From Minisyncoccota bacterium (GTDB taxonomy: Bacteria; Pseudomonadota; Alphaproteobacteria; Elsterales; Elsteraceae): a stretch of 37,997 nucleotides of DNA. The position numbers and the translations under genes are program-made. Numbering within the stretch: position 1 is the stretch's first letter; every line of letters starts with the position of its first letter. The notes below the pieces were generated by a model. The model did no database searches, had not been told where the DNA came from, and saw nothing but the letters and a program-made list of their open reading frames with translations. Below, in pieces: positions 17,228 through 25,876 of this stretch. Location of the stretch: assembly GCA_030054295.1 (NCBI GenBank), contig JASGCE010000005.1:1-37997 (forward strand), written 5' to 3'.

Positions 17228-18595
17228 GTGCTTCGCACAATGACAAAGAGCAACGCGCAATTTAAACGCGCCGTAACCAAACTCCCCTTGGGCGTATCTT
17301 CGAATTTTCGCTATTGGGGCGATGACAAGACAATCTATGTTAAAAAGGGTAAGGGAGGGCGGATAACCGATCTCGACGATAATGTTTATGTCGATTATCG
17401 GCTGGGCTATGGCCCGGCGATTCTCGGCTATGCTCACCCCGAAGTCGACGAGGCTGCCAAACGCGGTATGGAGGTTGGCGGAGTCTTCGCCCTCGGGACG
17501 GAGATGGAATATACGGTGGCCAGCCGGATCTCGAAGATGGTGCCAGCCGCCGAATTGATCCGTTTCTCTAACTCGGGTACCGAGGCGGTGATGGCGGCCC
17601 TGCGGATCGCTCGCGGCTATACCGGTAAGGATGAATATATCTTGATCGAAGGTGGCTATCACGGCCTCTTTGATGCCGCCCTGTGGATGAAGGCCATGGA
17701 TGAATGGACCGAAACGGGAGAGCCAGAAACGGTGGCCTATTCCAAGGGTGTGCCGATGATTACCGGCAACCTGGCTCACTTTGTTCAGGCCAATGATTCC
17801 AATGCTTTGGAAGCGGTGATGAAGAAACATTCGGGCAAGATTGCCGCCCTGCTGATCGAGCCGATTATGGGCAATTGCCTGGGTATCAATCACAGCCCCG
17901 AATCGATTCGCAATGCCCGTGCCCTCTGCGATAAATATGGCATTGTCATGATTATCGACGAGGTCAAGACGGGCTTCCGCGTTGGTCGCGGTGGCGTTCA
18001 GGGTCTGATGGGTGTGAAGCCCGACTTGACGACCTTTGCCAAGGCGGTGGCCAATGGCTATCCGATCTCGGTGGTGGCCGGCAAGGAGGAGATTATGCGC
18101 AAGGTCGGTAAGGGTATTGCCCATGGTGGTACCTATACAGCCCATTCGGTGTCTTTGGCGGCGGCCGATACCTGCCTGCGGATCCTGGACGAGACCGATG
18201 CCCTCGATCGGATCGCGGCCTACGGCACCAAGATGCGCGAAGGGATTACGGCCATCCTGAACAAGCGGGATATTGAGCATAGTTTCATCGGTCACCCGGC
18301 CATGAGCGGACTCTATTTTGATAAGAATCCGCCCAAGACCTACCGCGACTGGAAACGCAGCGACTATACCTTCTATGACATTATGGCCCAGTTCTTGATC
18401 GATAAGGGTATCCTGGTTGAACCCGATTCGCGCGAACCCTGGTTCCTCAGTGCCGCCCATGATGAATCCTGCATGAAGGATACTTTGGCGGCGATGGAAT
18501 ATTCGGTTGACGAGACGATCAAATTCATTGCCAAGGGCGGTTCGCTCGAGAAGATGAATCAGACCGTCCCGACATTGGATCTCATCAATAGCTAA
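17228..18595 (+). CDS. Class III PLP-dependent aminotransferase (GSA-aminomutase-like)
   Basis: This enzyme of the glutamate-1-semialdehyde aminomutase/omega-aminotransferase group transfers an amino group via PLP. The about 455-residue protein has RFSNSGTEAVMAA (cofactor phosphate site), EGGYHG, LLIEPIMGN, the Asp of IIDEVKTGFR (D244) and the Schiff-base lysine in TFAKAVANGYP (K272). It is longer than HemL and lacks its heme-pathway context, so a catabolic omega-amine substrate is more likely. AGGAG at 17216-17220 fits the GTG at 17228 (7-base spacer) better than the ATG at 17222, so the start is uncertain by a few codons. It is the first gene of the plus-strand cluster. Confidence 0.88.
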   Translation: MLRTMTKSNAQFKRAVTKLPLGVSSNFRYWGDDKTIYVKKGKGGRITDLDDNVYVDYRLGYGPAILGYAHPEVDEAAKRGMEVGGVFALGTEMEYTVASRISKMVPAAELIRFSNSGTEAVMAALRIARGYTGKDEYILIEGGYHGLFDAALWMKAMDEWTETGEPETVAYSKGVPMITGNLAHFVQANDSNALEAVMKKHSGKIAALLIEPIMGNCLGINHSPESIRNARALCDKYGIVMIIDEVKTGFRVGRGGVQGLMGVKPDLTTFAKAVANGYPISVVAGKEEIMRKVGKGIAHGGTYTAHSVSLAAADTCLRILDETDALDRIAAYGTKMREGITAILNKRDIEHSFIGHPAMSGLYFDKNPPKTYRDWKRSDYTFYDIMAQFLIDKGILVEPDSREPWFLSAAHDESCMKDTLAAMEYSVDETIKFIAKGGSLEKMNQTVPTLDLINS

Positions 18596-18617
18596 AGGCC
18601 GTAAAGACCGTTCAAGC

Positions 18618-18661
18618 ACTCGCCATTCTTTGGGGTTGGTTTTTCTCAAAGGGTGGCGAGT
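18618..18661 (+). promoter_or_regulatory. Intercistronic hairpin
   Basis: ACTCGCCA (18618-18625) pairs with TGGCGAGT (18654-18661), with CTTTG/CAAAG inside. It lies 23 bases after the aminotransferase stop and before the first flavoprotein gene. No T-run follows, so it is more likely an mRNA-processing or stability element, or a weak attenuator, than a full terminator. Confidence 0.45.
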
Positions 18662-18699
18662 CTTGATTCCCTCCTTCAATTTACAAATTGGAATCGTCC

Positions 18700-20475
18700 A
18701 TGGTAAACAAGACGCAATCTCGAGACGCGCGTAACTCCCGTGATTCTGGGGCTGTTAAAAAACAACAGTCGGTGCAACAAACCTCATCCCATCGCTATGA
18801 TGTGGTGGTGATTGGTTCGGGCCACAATGGTTTGGTCACCGCCAGCTATTTGGCGCGGGCAGGGCTTGATGTTTTGGTGGTGGAGAAGAACGACTATATT
18901 GGTGGAGCCGCGGTCAGTCGCAATCTCTATAAAGACTTTACATATTCGAACTGTTCCTATGTCTGTAGTCTATTGCGACCCGAGATTATGCGCGATTTGG
19001 AATTGCCGCACCATGGACTACAGGTGATTCCGTACGAGGGTGGGGCGGTCTTGATGCCCGGCAAACAGTTTCTGGGATCATCCAATAACCACGAGATTCA
19101 AAGGCGTGAATTTGCCAAGTTCTCCATCCGCGATTCCGAAGCCTATGATCGTCTCAGTCGGGATGTGATTCGCCAGTGTAAATTTATCAAGCCGCTGTTG
19201 CTGCGGACTCCGCCCGACCCGACTTCGTTTAAGCCGCGCGACTTGACCGAGCTGCTCTATCTGGGTCAAAAGCTCCATCGGCTGGGCGAAAAACAGATGC
19301 ACGAGACCATGAGATTCTGGACCATGTCAGTGTCTGATTTTCTCGATGAATATTTTGAATCCGATCTCATCAAGGCCATGTATGCGGGCAGTGCGATTAT
19401 CGGCACGGCCCTCGGGCCAAAATCACCGGGAACGGCCTATGTTATGCTCCATCATTTTATGGGGGATGTTGACGGGGCGGTGGGGGCCTGGGGTTTTGCC
19501 CGCGGCGGCATGGGTTCGGTGACCAAGGCTCTGGCCAGTTCTTTTCGAGCGGCGGGCGGCGAGATTCGCACCGGCGACGGGGTCGCCCAGATTCGCATCA
19601 AGGGCGGCAAGGCGGTCGGGGTTGTCTTGGAGTCGGGGGAGGAGATCAAGGCCAAGCGCGTCATATCGGGGGCCGATGTCCGCCGCACCTTCACGGGCAT
19701 GTGTGACCCATCCGACCTGCCAGCCGAATTCCTCCAGCAGGTGCAGAATTACAAGGCGCGGGGCTCGAGTGGTAAACTCAATATTGCCCTTGATGGTCTG
19801 CCAGAATTCTCGGCCCTGCCCAAGGGTTCGCCCTTTGTCACCGGCGATATGCATATTCGCGACTCGATGGAATCGCTGGAGCGGGCCTATGACGATTGGA
19901 AGAATGGCAGTTGGTCAGAGGCCCCCTATGTCGATATGTTGATTCCGTCGCAGATTGACCCGACCATGACGGCCGATGGTAAACACTATATGACGGTCTT
20001 TGTCCAATATTGCCCCTATAAACTCGCGGCGGGGGAATGGACGGATGCCAGGCGCAAGGCCTTTGGCGATACGGTGATCAATGCCATTGCCAAACATAGT
20101 CCTAATTTTAAATCCCTGATTCTCCATGCCGAGGTCCGCACCCCGTGGGATATTGAACGGGAGGTTGGCTTGACCGAGGGTAATATTTTCCAGGGCGAAC
20201 TGACCATGGATCAGCTGCTCTTTAACCGCCCGATTCCGGGCTATGCCCAATATCATACGCCGATTGATAACCTGTATCTCTGTGGCTCCACCACCCATCC
20301 CGGTGGCGGGGTGATGGGGGCCCCGGGGGCCAATGCCGCGCGGACGGTGCTCGGCGATATTGGCAAGCTTTCGCGGAGTCTGGGTCAGCCGAGCTATCGC
20401 TCGCTCTTTTATAAATCACATGGGCGGACGGCCAAACCCATCAAGGCCATGTCGGTCGCGGGGAGTGCTCCATAA
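18700..20475 (+). CDS. PYROXD2/phytoene-desaturase-like FAD oxidoreductase 1
   Basis: The 591-residue protein is a flavin-dependent oxidoreductase of the phytoene desaturase/PYROXD2 superfamily. It shows the FAD-binding loop VVVIGSGHNGLVTASYLARA (GSGHNG 39-44, ribose-binding E62), the central ARGGMGSVTKALA and the C-terminal LYLCGSTTHPGGGVMGAPG that contacts FAD. Carotenoid genes are absent, so a carotenoid role is unlikely. Oxidation of an amine or related substrate is inferred from the neighbours. ATG 18700 is chosen; a TTG 12 bases upstream is possible. Its stop overlaps the start of the second flavoprotein gene (TAATG). Confidence 0.85.
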   Translation: MVNKTQSRDARNSRDSGAVKKQQSVQQTSSHRYDVVVIGSGHNGLVTASYLARAGLDVLVVEKNDYIGGAAVSRNLYKDFTYSNCSYVCSLLRPEIMRDLELPHHGLQVIPYEGGAVLMPGKQFLGSSNNHEIQRREFAKFSIRDSEAYDRLSRDVIRQCKFIKPLLLRTPPDPTSFKPRDLTELLYLGQKLHRLGEKQMHETMRFWTMSVSDFLDEYFESDLIKAMYAGSAIIGTALGPKSPGTAYVMLHHFMGDVDGAVGAWGFARGGMGSVTKALASSFRAAGGEIRTGDGVAQIRIKGGKAVGVVLESGEEIKAKRVISGADVRRTFTGMCDPSDLPAEFLQQVQNYKARGSSGKLNIALDGLPEFSALPKGSPFVTGDMHIRDSMESLERAYDDWKNGSWSEAPYVDMLIPSQIDPTMTADGKHYMTVFVQYCPYKLAAGEWTDARRKAFGDTVINAIAKHSPNFKSLILHAEVRTPWDIEREVGLTEGNIFQGELTMDQLLFNRPIPGYAQYHTPIDNLYLCGSTTHPGGGVMGAPGANAARTVLGDIGKLSRSLGQPSYRSLFYKSHGRTAKPIKAMSVAGSAP

Positions 20476-22121
20476 TGGTCAAGCAGAAATTTGATTCCAT
20501 CATCATTGGTGGCGGCCACAATGGTCTGGTCACGGCGATTAAACTGGCCAAGGCGGGTCAAAGGGTGCTGGTGCTCGAGGCCAAGGATCAGTTTGGCGGA
20601 GCGGCGGTAACCCGTGGTCTAGCCCCGGGCTATAATATTTCGGCGGCGGCCCATCTTCTTCACCTGCTGCCGAAAAAACTCCAGCGGGAGTTAAGGCTGG
20701 AGCAGTTTGGTCTGGTGTTGGCGGCGCAGAATCTCAAGACCATTGCCTTGGATCTGGCGGGTAATCATGTCGTCTTTGACGGCAAGAACCTAAGCGGTGG
20801 GACGGCGGCGGATCAGTCCCACTATCCGACCTATCACCGCGACATGCAGGAATTGGCTAGGTTTTTTGCCCCCTTGCTGGCCTCGCGCGCGCCGCGATTG
20901 GCGCGGGGCAAGCATGAACCCCATGCTAGGGCGGAGAAACTCAGGGATGCCTGCAATTTGGCCATGACCGGGCTGCGGCTGCGTTTGCTGGGGCGGCGTA
21001 GGATGAGGCAGATGCTGCGGATCATCGGGATGAATGCCTATGATCTGGTCGATGAGCATTTTGAATCGCCACTGGTCAAGGGGGCCATTGCCCTTGATGC
21101 CGTGATCGGTACTGAATTTGCGCCGCGGACTCCGGGAACGGTGATCAGTTATCTCTATCGTTTAGGGGCCGAATATGCGGCGGGCAATAGTTTGGCCCAG
21201 CCGCAGGGCGGCATGGGGAGTGTGAGTGCAGCCCTGGTCAAGGCGGCCGAGGCGGCGGGTGTGACCCTTAAGTTAAAATCACCGGTGGCCAGGATTCTGG
21301 TCTCGCGGGCCGATTCATCACAGGGTTATGACGATGAATATGCTCCCGACTATGCCAGTGGTGTGGTTACGGTCAATGGTACGGAATATCATGCCAACCA
21401 TATTGTCTCTAATGTCGATCCCAAGACGACGGTTTTGCAGCTGGCGGGGCCGCAGCATTTTGATACCGACTTTGTGCGACGGATCAATAATATCCGCATG
21501 AAGGGGGTTTCGGGCAAGCTCCATTTGGCTTTAAAGGCTCTGCCGGAATTCAAGGGTTTGTCCAGGCTCGAACTTGGTAATCGCCTGCTGATTGCCCCGA
21601 GTAGCGAAGCGATCGAACGGGCGATTGACCCCACCAAATATGGTGAATTTGCCGAGCAACCGGTCTTGGAAATCACCATTCCGACCCTGGCTGATCCCTC
21701 CTTGGCGCCCGCTGGAACCCATTTGCTGTCGGCGGTGGTGGTGGGGATTCCGACCGAACTCAAGGGCGGATGGAAGGCGGAGTCGCGCAAGGCGCTGCTT
21801 AAGAATGTCATGGCGGTTTTGGAATCCTATGCCCCGGGGATTGGCAAACTGGTGGTTCAGTCTGAATTGCTGACCCCTTCGGATATTGCCGAGGAATTTG
21901 CCCTGCCCGGTGGCTGTTGGCACCAGGGCAGCTTGACCTTTGACCAATTCTATTTTATGCGACCGACCTATGGCGCGAGTCAATATCAGACTCCGCTTAA
22001 GGGACTCTATCTCTGCGGTGCCGGCAATCATCCGGGCGGGGGTGTGATGGGATTGGCGGGCTATAATGCCGCGCAGCAGGTGCTTCGGCATCCGATTAAA
22101 AACCAGAATAGCAAAGGGTGA
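20475..22121 (+). CDS. PYROXD2/phytoene-desaturase-like FAD oxidoreductase 2
   Basis: This 548-residue paralogue of the preceding gene has the FAD loop IIIGGGHNGLVTAIKLAKAG (GGGHNG 12-17), PQGGMGSVSAALVKAAEAAG and the C-terminal LYLCGAGNHPGGGVMGLAG. The two proteins share layout throughout, which suggests duplication and possibly a heteromeric enzyme. Start and stop overlap with the previous gene in TAATG, so translation is probably coupled. It is followed after one base by the GcvT-family gene. The substrate is unknown. Confidence 0.86.
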   Translation: MVKQKFDSIIIGGGHNGLVTAIKLAKAGQRVLVLEAKDQFGGAAVTRGLAPGYNISAAAHLLHLLPKKLQRELRLEQFGLVLAAQNLKTIALDLAGNHVVFDGKNLSGGTAADQSHYPTYHRDMQELARFFAPLLASRAPRLARGKHEPHARAEKLRDACNLAMTGLRLRLLGRRRMRQMLRIIGMNAYDLVDEHFESPLVKGAIALDAVIGTEFAPRTPGTVISYLYRLGAEYAAGNSLAQPQGGMGSVSAALVKAAEAAGVTLKLKSPVARILVSRADSSQGYDDEYAPDYASGVVTVNGTEYHANHIVSNVDPKTTVLQLAGPQHFDTDFVRRINNIRMKGVSGKLHLALKALPEFKGLSRLELGNRLLIAPSSEAIERAIDPTKYGEFAEQPVLEITIPTLADPSLAPAGTHLLSAVVVGIPTELKGGWKAESRKALLKNVMAVLESYAPGIGKLVVQSELLTPSDIAEEFALPGGCWHQGSLTFDQFYFMRPTYGASQYQTPLKGLYLCGAGNHPGGGVMGLAGYNAAQQVLRHPIKNQNSKG

Positions 22122-22122
22122 C

Positions 22123-23358
22123 ATGATGATGAGATTGAGCCCCAAGCCGGCCCTTGTTAAGCCAGCTCCCGACCATTTTAAGCAACTTTTGCAGGAATCC
22201 CCCTTTGCCAAGCGGGCCATGCCCCTGTGTCGCACCCGCGATGTCATGAACTGGAATGGCTTTGCCCTGGTTAATGTCTATTCGACGGTGGAGGAGGAAT
22301 ATTTCGCCATTCGCAACCGCAGCTCGGTTTTTGACCTTGCCCCGATGATGAAATATCGCATCAGTGGCAAGGATGCCGAGGCCTATTGCAACCGACTGGT
22401 AACCCGCGATGTCCGCAAACAGAAACCCGGGCGCGTATCCTATGTCGTCTGGTGCGACGAGGCGGGAATGGTCATTGATGATGGGACATTGTTCAGGTTC
22501 TCGGCGACCGAATTCCGCCTCTGTTCGCAGGAACGGCAGATCGATTGGCTGCTCGATTGCGCCCTTGGCTATGATGTGACGATAAGCGATGTCAGCGAAT
22601 CGATCATGGCCTTGACCCTGCAGGGCCCGACCTCGGCTTCATTGCTGAAGCTCTGTGGCTTTAAGGGGGTGGAGAATATTAAACCCTTCGAGATTAAGGA
22701 TTGGAAGATCGGCAAGCTGGCGGTGACGGTTTCCCGCACCGGCTTTACCGCCGATCTGGGCTATGAACTGTGGGTTGATGCGGGTGATGCCATTGCCCTG
22801 TGGGATCTGTTGTTTGAGCATGGTCAGGGTCGCGGCCTGGTGCCGATTGGCAACGAGGCCCTGAATATGGCGCGGATCGAGGCGGGTTTGCTTTTGCCGG
22901 GGATCGATTTTATCTCCTCCATGGCCAATGTCAGGATGGGTTTTTGCCGCTCCCCCTATGAACTGGGTTTGGACTTTACGGTTGATCTGGCCAAGCCGCA
23001 TTTTAACGGTCGCGCGGCCCTGGTCGCCGAAAAACAGAACGAGACCAGCCGCTCCAAACTGATCGGGCTGGAGATCGAGAGCAATAAACCGGTCAATGAC
23101 TCGATCGTCTATTCCGATGAATCCTGCCAGACCGAGATTGGTTTTGTTACCTCGGCCATCTGGTCGCCGACCTGCAAGCGGAACATTGCCATTGCCCAGA
23201 TCAATGCCCCCTATTATGGAACATTGACTCAGTTTTGGGTTGAACTCTATTTGAAGCGGGAACTGACCTGGCAGCGGCGCGTGCTGGAGGCCTGGCCGGT
23301 CGAACGGCCCTTCTTTGCCCACCCGAGAAGAAGGCAAACACCCGCTGGGGATTATTAG
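22123..23358 (+). CDS. GcvT-family (aminomethyltransferase/demethylase-like) protein
   Basis: GcvT-family proteins move one-carbon units from amines or sulfonium compounds to tetrahydrofolate. The 411-residue protein has YFAIRNRSSVFDLAPMMKY, the catalytic-Asp-type segment MVIDDGTLFRF, the folate-domain GFTADLGYELWVD and EALNMARIEAGLLLPGIDF, and a C-terminal GCV_T_C-like domain. It is about 40 residues longer than the glycine-cleavage T protein, and no gcvP or gcvH is nearby. With two flavoproteins before it, it may remove a methyl or methylene group produced by amine oxidation, like the folate domain of dimethylglycine dehydrogenase. A DmdA-like demethylase is an alternative. ATG 22123 follows AGGGTG. 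Confidence 0.85.
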   Translation: MMMRLSPKPALVKPAPDHFKQLLQESPFAKRAMPLCRTRDVMNWNGFALVNVYSTVEEEYFAIRNRSSVFDLAPMMKYRISGKDAEAYCNRLVTRDVRKQKPGRVSYVVWCDEAGMVIDDGTLFRFSATEFRLCSQERQIDWLLDCALGYDVTISDVSESIMALTLQGPTSASLLKLCGFKGVENIKPFEIKDWKIGKLAVTVSRTGFTADLGYELWVDAGDAIALWDLLFEHGQGRGLVPIGNEALNMARIEAGLLLPGIDFISSMANVRMGFCRSPYELGLDFTVDLAKPHFNGRAALVAEKQNETSRSKLIGLEIESNKPVNDSIVYSDESCQTEIGFVTSAIWSPTCKRNIAIAQINAPYYGTLTQFWVELYLKRELTWQRRVLEAWPVERPFFAHPRRRQTPAGDY

Positions 23359-23380
23359 GGGGTGATATAAATGCCCCCCC

Positions 23381-23455
23381 CTTCCCGCCATCTTTAGATG
23401 TGGGGGAAGCGAGGGGAAGCCTCCCTCTGCATTGCAGAGGGAGGCAGGGGGGGTA
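23381..23455 (+). repeat. Double-hairpin intergenic repeat, copy B (plus orientation)
   Basis: A palindrome at 23381-23409 (CTTCCC...GGGAAG with inner CATCT/AGATG) is followed by a perfect 13-base hairpin at 23419-23445 (GCCTCCCTCTGCA, one-base loop) and a GGGGGGGTAGGG tail. It is the plus-oriented member of an inverted pair filling the 284-base gap between the gcvT-like and acyl-CoA synthetase genes. Confidence 0.65.
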
Positions 23456-23488
23456 GGGTGCTTAATTTATACATAAATACAAAGACAT

Positions 23489-23576
23489 ACCCCCCAAGCT
23501 GCTCTAAGATTTTCGCTGCGCTTTGCTTGCTCAAATCTAAGAACAGCTATCCCCCGCTTTCTAAAGAAAGGGGGGA
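23489..23576 (-). repeat. Double-hairpin intergenic repeat, copy C (minus orientation)
   Basis: ACCCCCCA is followed by 16-base arms (23497-23512 and 23533-23548, two mismatches), then a palindrome at 23551-23575 (CTTTCT/AGAAAG inside C5/G5), ending in GGGGGGACA. Read on the minus strand it has the same order as copy A: palindrome, ATA linker, inner stem, CTTGGGGGGTA. Confidence 0.68.
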
Positions 23577-23642
23577 CATTCAATTAATTTGCCCGCTTCA
23601 CACTCTGATCCGTTCAGACTATCCAAAAGGGAGTAGCTAAAC

Positions 23643-25802
23643 TTGTCGCACTATCTTGATTCACTGATGCAGCCGCGGGCGATTGCCGTGGTCGGGGCCT
23701 CTGACCGGGTTGATTCGGCGGGCGGGGTCATTATGCGCCAGCTTTTGGCGGCCGGTTATCAGGGTATGATCTATCCCATCAATCCCAAGCGGCCCGAGGT
23801 GGCGGGAATTGCCGCCTATCCTTCGCTCGATGATTTGATGGCGGACCTGGCCAATAAACCCGAATCGCAAAAACCCGAATTGGCGATTTTGGCCATTGCC
23901 AATGGCGCGATTGAGGAGGCATTGGACTCCCTGATTCGTCATGGCATCAAGGCCGCCACCATCTATTCGACATTGGTGGTGGAGGAGGATGGGGCGGTCG
24001 TCGCCCCGGCCCTTAAACTGGTCGAGCGGGTTAAAAAACGCGCGAAGGAGGGCGGAATCGCCCTCTGCGGTGGCAATTGCATGGCCTTCTATAACTATAA
24101 ACACCGGGTCATGGCCGTACCCTTTATGACCCGCACCGATCACAAGGTGGGGGAGGCGGCGGGGAGTCTCGCCCTCATTACCCATTCGGGTTCGGTCTTT
24201 AATTCGCTGCTCGATTCCGATGCAAGGTTGGATTTTAACTTTGCGGTATCGAGCGGGCAGGAGCTGACAACCTCAGCCGCCGATTACCTCGACTATGCCC
24301 TCGAACAGCCGGAGATTGTCGCGGTGGGAATGGTGTTAGAAACCGTCCGCGACCCACAAAGATTCATTGCCGCGCTGGAGAAGGCGGCCAAAAAACGCAT
24401 TGCGATTATCATTTTAAAACTGGGGCGCACCAGTCACTCGGCGGTCTTGGCCCAGTCCCACAGTGGCGCCCTGGTCGGTAACCACGGTTCATACCGCGCC
24501 CTTTTTGCCAAATATGGCGTCTTTGAGGTCGAGACCATCAGTGACCTCGGGGCGAGTCTTTTGCTTTTTCAGCACTGTTTTGGCGGTGGTAAAAAAATAC
24601 CGCCCGGTGGTCTGGCAACCATTCACGATTCGGGGGGGGAGCGAGTCCTTTTTGTCGATCTCGCCTCTGATCTCGGGGTGCCGCTGGCCCCCTTGACCGA
24701 GACGACCATCGCCCGATTAAGCAAGAGGTTGGAGCCGGGGATGCTTCCGGTCAATCCCTTGGATGCCTGGGGCACGGGTCGGGACAATACTGAACTTTTC
24801 CATGGTGGCTTTGAAGACCTGGCCCTCGATGATAATGTTGCCCTTGCCGCGATCATTGGCGACCGCCAGGCCCCGGGGATTGTCGATGCCCCCTTTTATC
24901 TGCCGCTGCTCAATCGCGTCCGCGCACAAACCAGCAAGCCGATAGCCTTGGTGTCGAACCACCGTGGGGTGGGGAGTGACGATTCGTTGCGGCTGATTAT
25001 GGATCAAGACTATCCGGTGATGGATGATGTTAAGCAATTTCTGATGGCGGTCAAACAGGTTTTTGACCACCGTGATCGGCCTCAATTTGAATCGGTGGCG
25101 GCGGTCAATGCGATGAAGCCCGTGGTTGCCAAATGGCGACCGATCTTGGATCAAAGGGGCGGATTGGGGGAGGTCGAGACTCTGCAACTGCTGCGCGATA
25201 TTGGGATTGAAACGACACCCTCGGTGGTGGTTACCAGCCTTGATGAACTGGCGGCGGTGGCGGACACAATGCCCTATCCCTTGGTGATGAAGACGGCCAT
25301 GCCTGACATTGCCCATAAGTCCGAAGTCAAGGGAGTCAAACTCAACCTCAAGGATTTTGCCGCGGTGGAGGCAGCCTGGCATGACCTGTCGCAGCGACTG
25401 GGGCCGCGGGTGCTGATGACGCCGATGGTCGATCTGGCCGAGGGGATGGAGATGATTATTGGCGTCAGTCAAGATGCCCAGTTTGGCTCGATCTTGGTTT
25501 TTGGCCTCGGGGGAATCTATGCCGAGATTCTTAAGGACACGGTCACCGCCCTGCCGCCCCTGTCGCCGGCGATGGTCGAAGGGCAGCTCAAGAAACTCCG
25601 TGGCTATAGTTTGCTATTGGGGCAAAGGGGCAGGCCTGCTGTGGCGATTGACCAGTTGGTAGCGGTGATTGTCAAGCTCGGTCAGTTTGTGGCGGAATAT
25701 GGAGCGGGCTTTGGCGACCTCGATATAAATCCGATTCTGGTTACACCAAAAAAAGCTATTGCACTTGACGGATTTTTGAATCATTGTACAAGAATTGATT
25801 AA
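23643..25802 (+). CDS. ADP-forming acyl-CoA synthetase (acetate-CoA ligase family, fused alpha-beta)
   Basis: This family interconverts an organic acid, CoA and ATP with acyl-CoA, ADP and phosphate. The 719-residue protein has an N-terminal CoA-binding Rossmann domain (MQPRAIAVVGASDR, residues 9-22), the ligase domain with SHSGALVGNHGSYRALFAKY (about 272-291) that normally spans the active-site region, and a C-terminal ATP-grasp domain (VMKTAMPDIAHKSEVKGVKL, about 547-566). Start TTG 23643 has GGGAG 9 bases upstream, and MSHYLDSLMQPRAIAVVGAS begins the family domain. It could activate the acid product of the amine route. The exact acid is unknown. Confidence 0.9.
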   Translation: MSHYLDSLMQPRAIAVVGASDRVDSAGGVIMRQLLAAGYQGMIYPINPKRPEVAGIAAYPSLDDLMADLANKPESQKPELAILAIANGAIEEALDSLIRHGIKAATIYSTLVVEEDGAVVAPALKLVERVKKRAKEGGIALCGGNCMAFYNYKHRVMAVPFMTRTDHKVGEAAGSLALITHSGSVFNSLLDSDARLDFNFAVSSGQELTTSAADYLDYALEQPEIVAVGMVLETVRDPQRFIAALEKAAKKRIAIIILKLGRTSHSAVLAQSHSGALVGNHGSYRALFAKYGVFEVETISDLGASLLLFQHCFGGGKKIPPGGLATIHDSGGERVLFVDLASDLGVPLAPLTETTIARLSKRLEPGMLPVNPLDAWGTGRDNTELFHGGFEDLALDDNVALAAIIGDRQAPGIVDAPFYLPLLNRVRAQTSKPIALVSNHRGVGSDDSLRLIMDQDYPVMDDVKQFLMAVKQVFDHRDRPQFESVAAVNAMKPVVAKWRPILDQRGGLGEVETLQLLRDIGIETTPSVVVTSLDELAAVADTMPYPLVMKTAMPDIAHKSEVKGVKLNLKDFAAVEAAWHDLSQRLGPRVLMTPMVDLAEGMEMIIGVSQDAQFGSILVFGLGGIYAEILKDTVTALPPLSPAMVEGQLKKLRGYSLLLGQRGRPAVAIDQLVAVIVKLGQFVAEYGAGFGDLDINPILVTPKKAIALDGFLNHCTRID

Positions 25803-25807
25803 TCAAT
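25794..25807. promoter_or_regulatory. A+T-rich palindrome before the ABC transporter genes
   Basis: ATTGATTAATCAAT is a perfect 14-base palindrome covering the acyl-CoA synthetase stop codon, 70 bases before the transporter ATPase gene. It may be an operator. No clear promoter pair was found in the gap. Confidence 0.25.
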
Positions 25808-25876
25808 GAGGGATGTGGATAAAAACAGTTAGACTTAAAACGAAACCGTTAGATCAATCTTCGTAGGGAGGATACC

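Noticed and set aside
17138-18679. 513-codon open frame antisense to the aminotransferase gene
   Set aside because: It exactly shadows a well-supported gene, has no ribosome-binding site or family motif, and its His/Ile/Arg-rich composition is the usual mirror of a G+C-rich coding strand.
18700-22121. Carotenoid biosynthesis (phytoene desaturase) genes
   Set aside because: No phytoene synthase, cyclase or other carotenoid gene is nearby, and the neighbours are amine- and acyl-metabolism genes.
21531-22247. 238-codon minus-strand frame across the second flavoprotein gene
   Set aside because: Antisense shadow of a gene with clear FAD motifs; no motif or start signal of its own.
22123-23358. 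GcvT-like gene as DMSP demethylase (dmdA)
   Set aside because: The protein is about 40 residues longer than usual and its neighbours (PYROXD2-like flavoproteins, ADP-forming ligase) are not the dmdBCD set; kept only as an alternative.
24717-25472. 251-codon minus-strand frame within the acyl-CoA synthetase gene
   Set aside because: Antisense shadow with His/Arg-rich composition and no recognisable domain.
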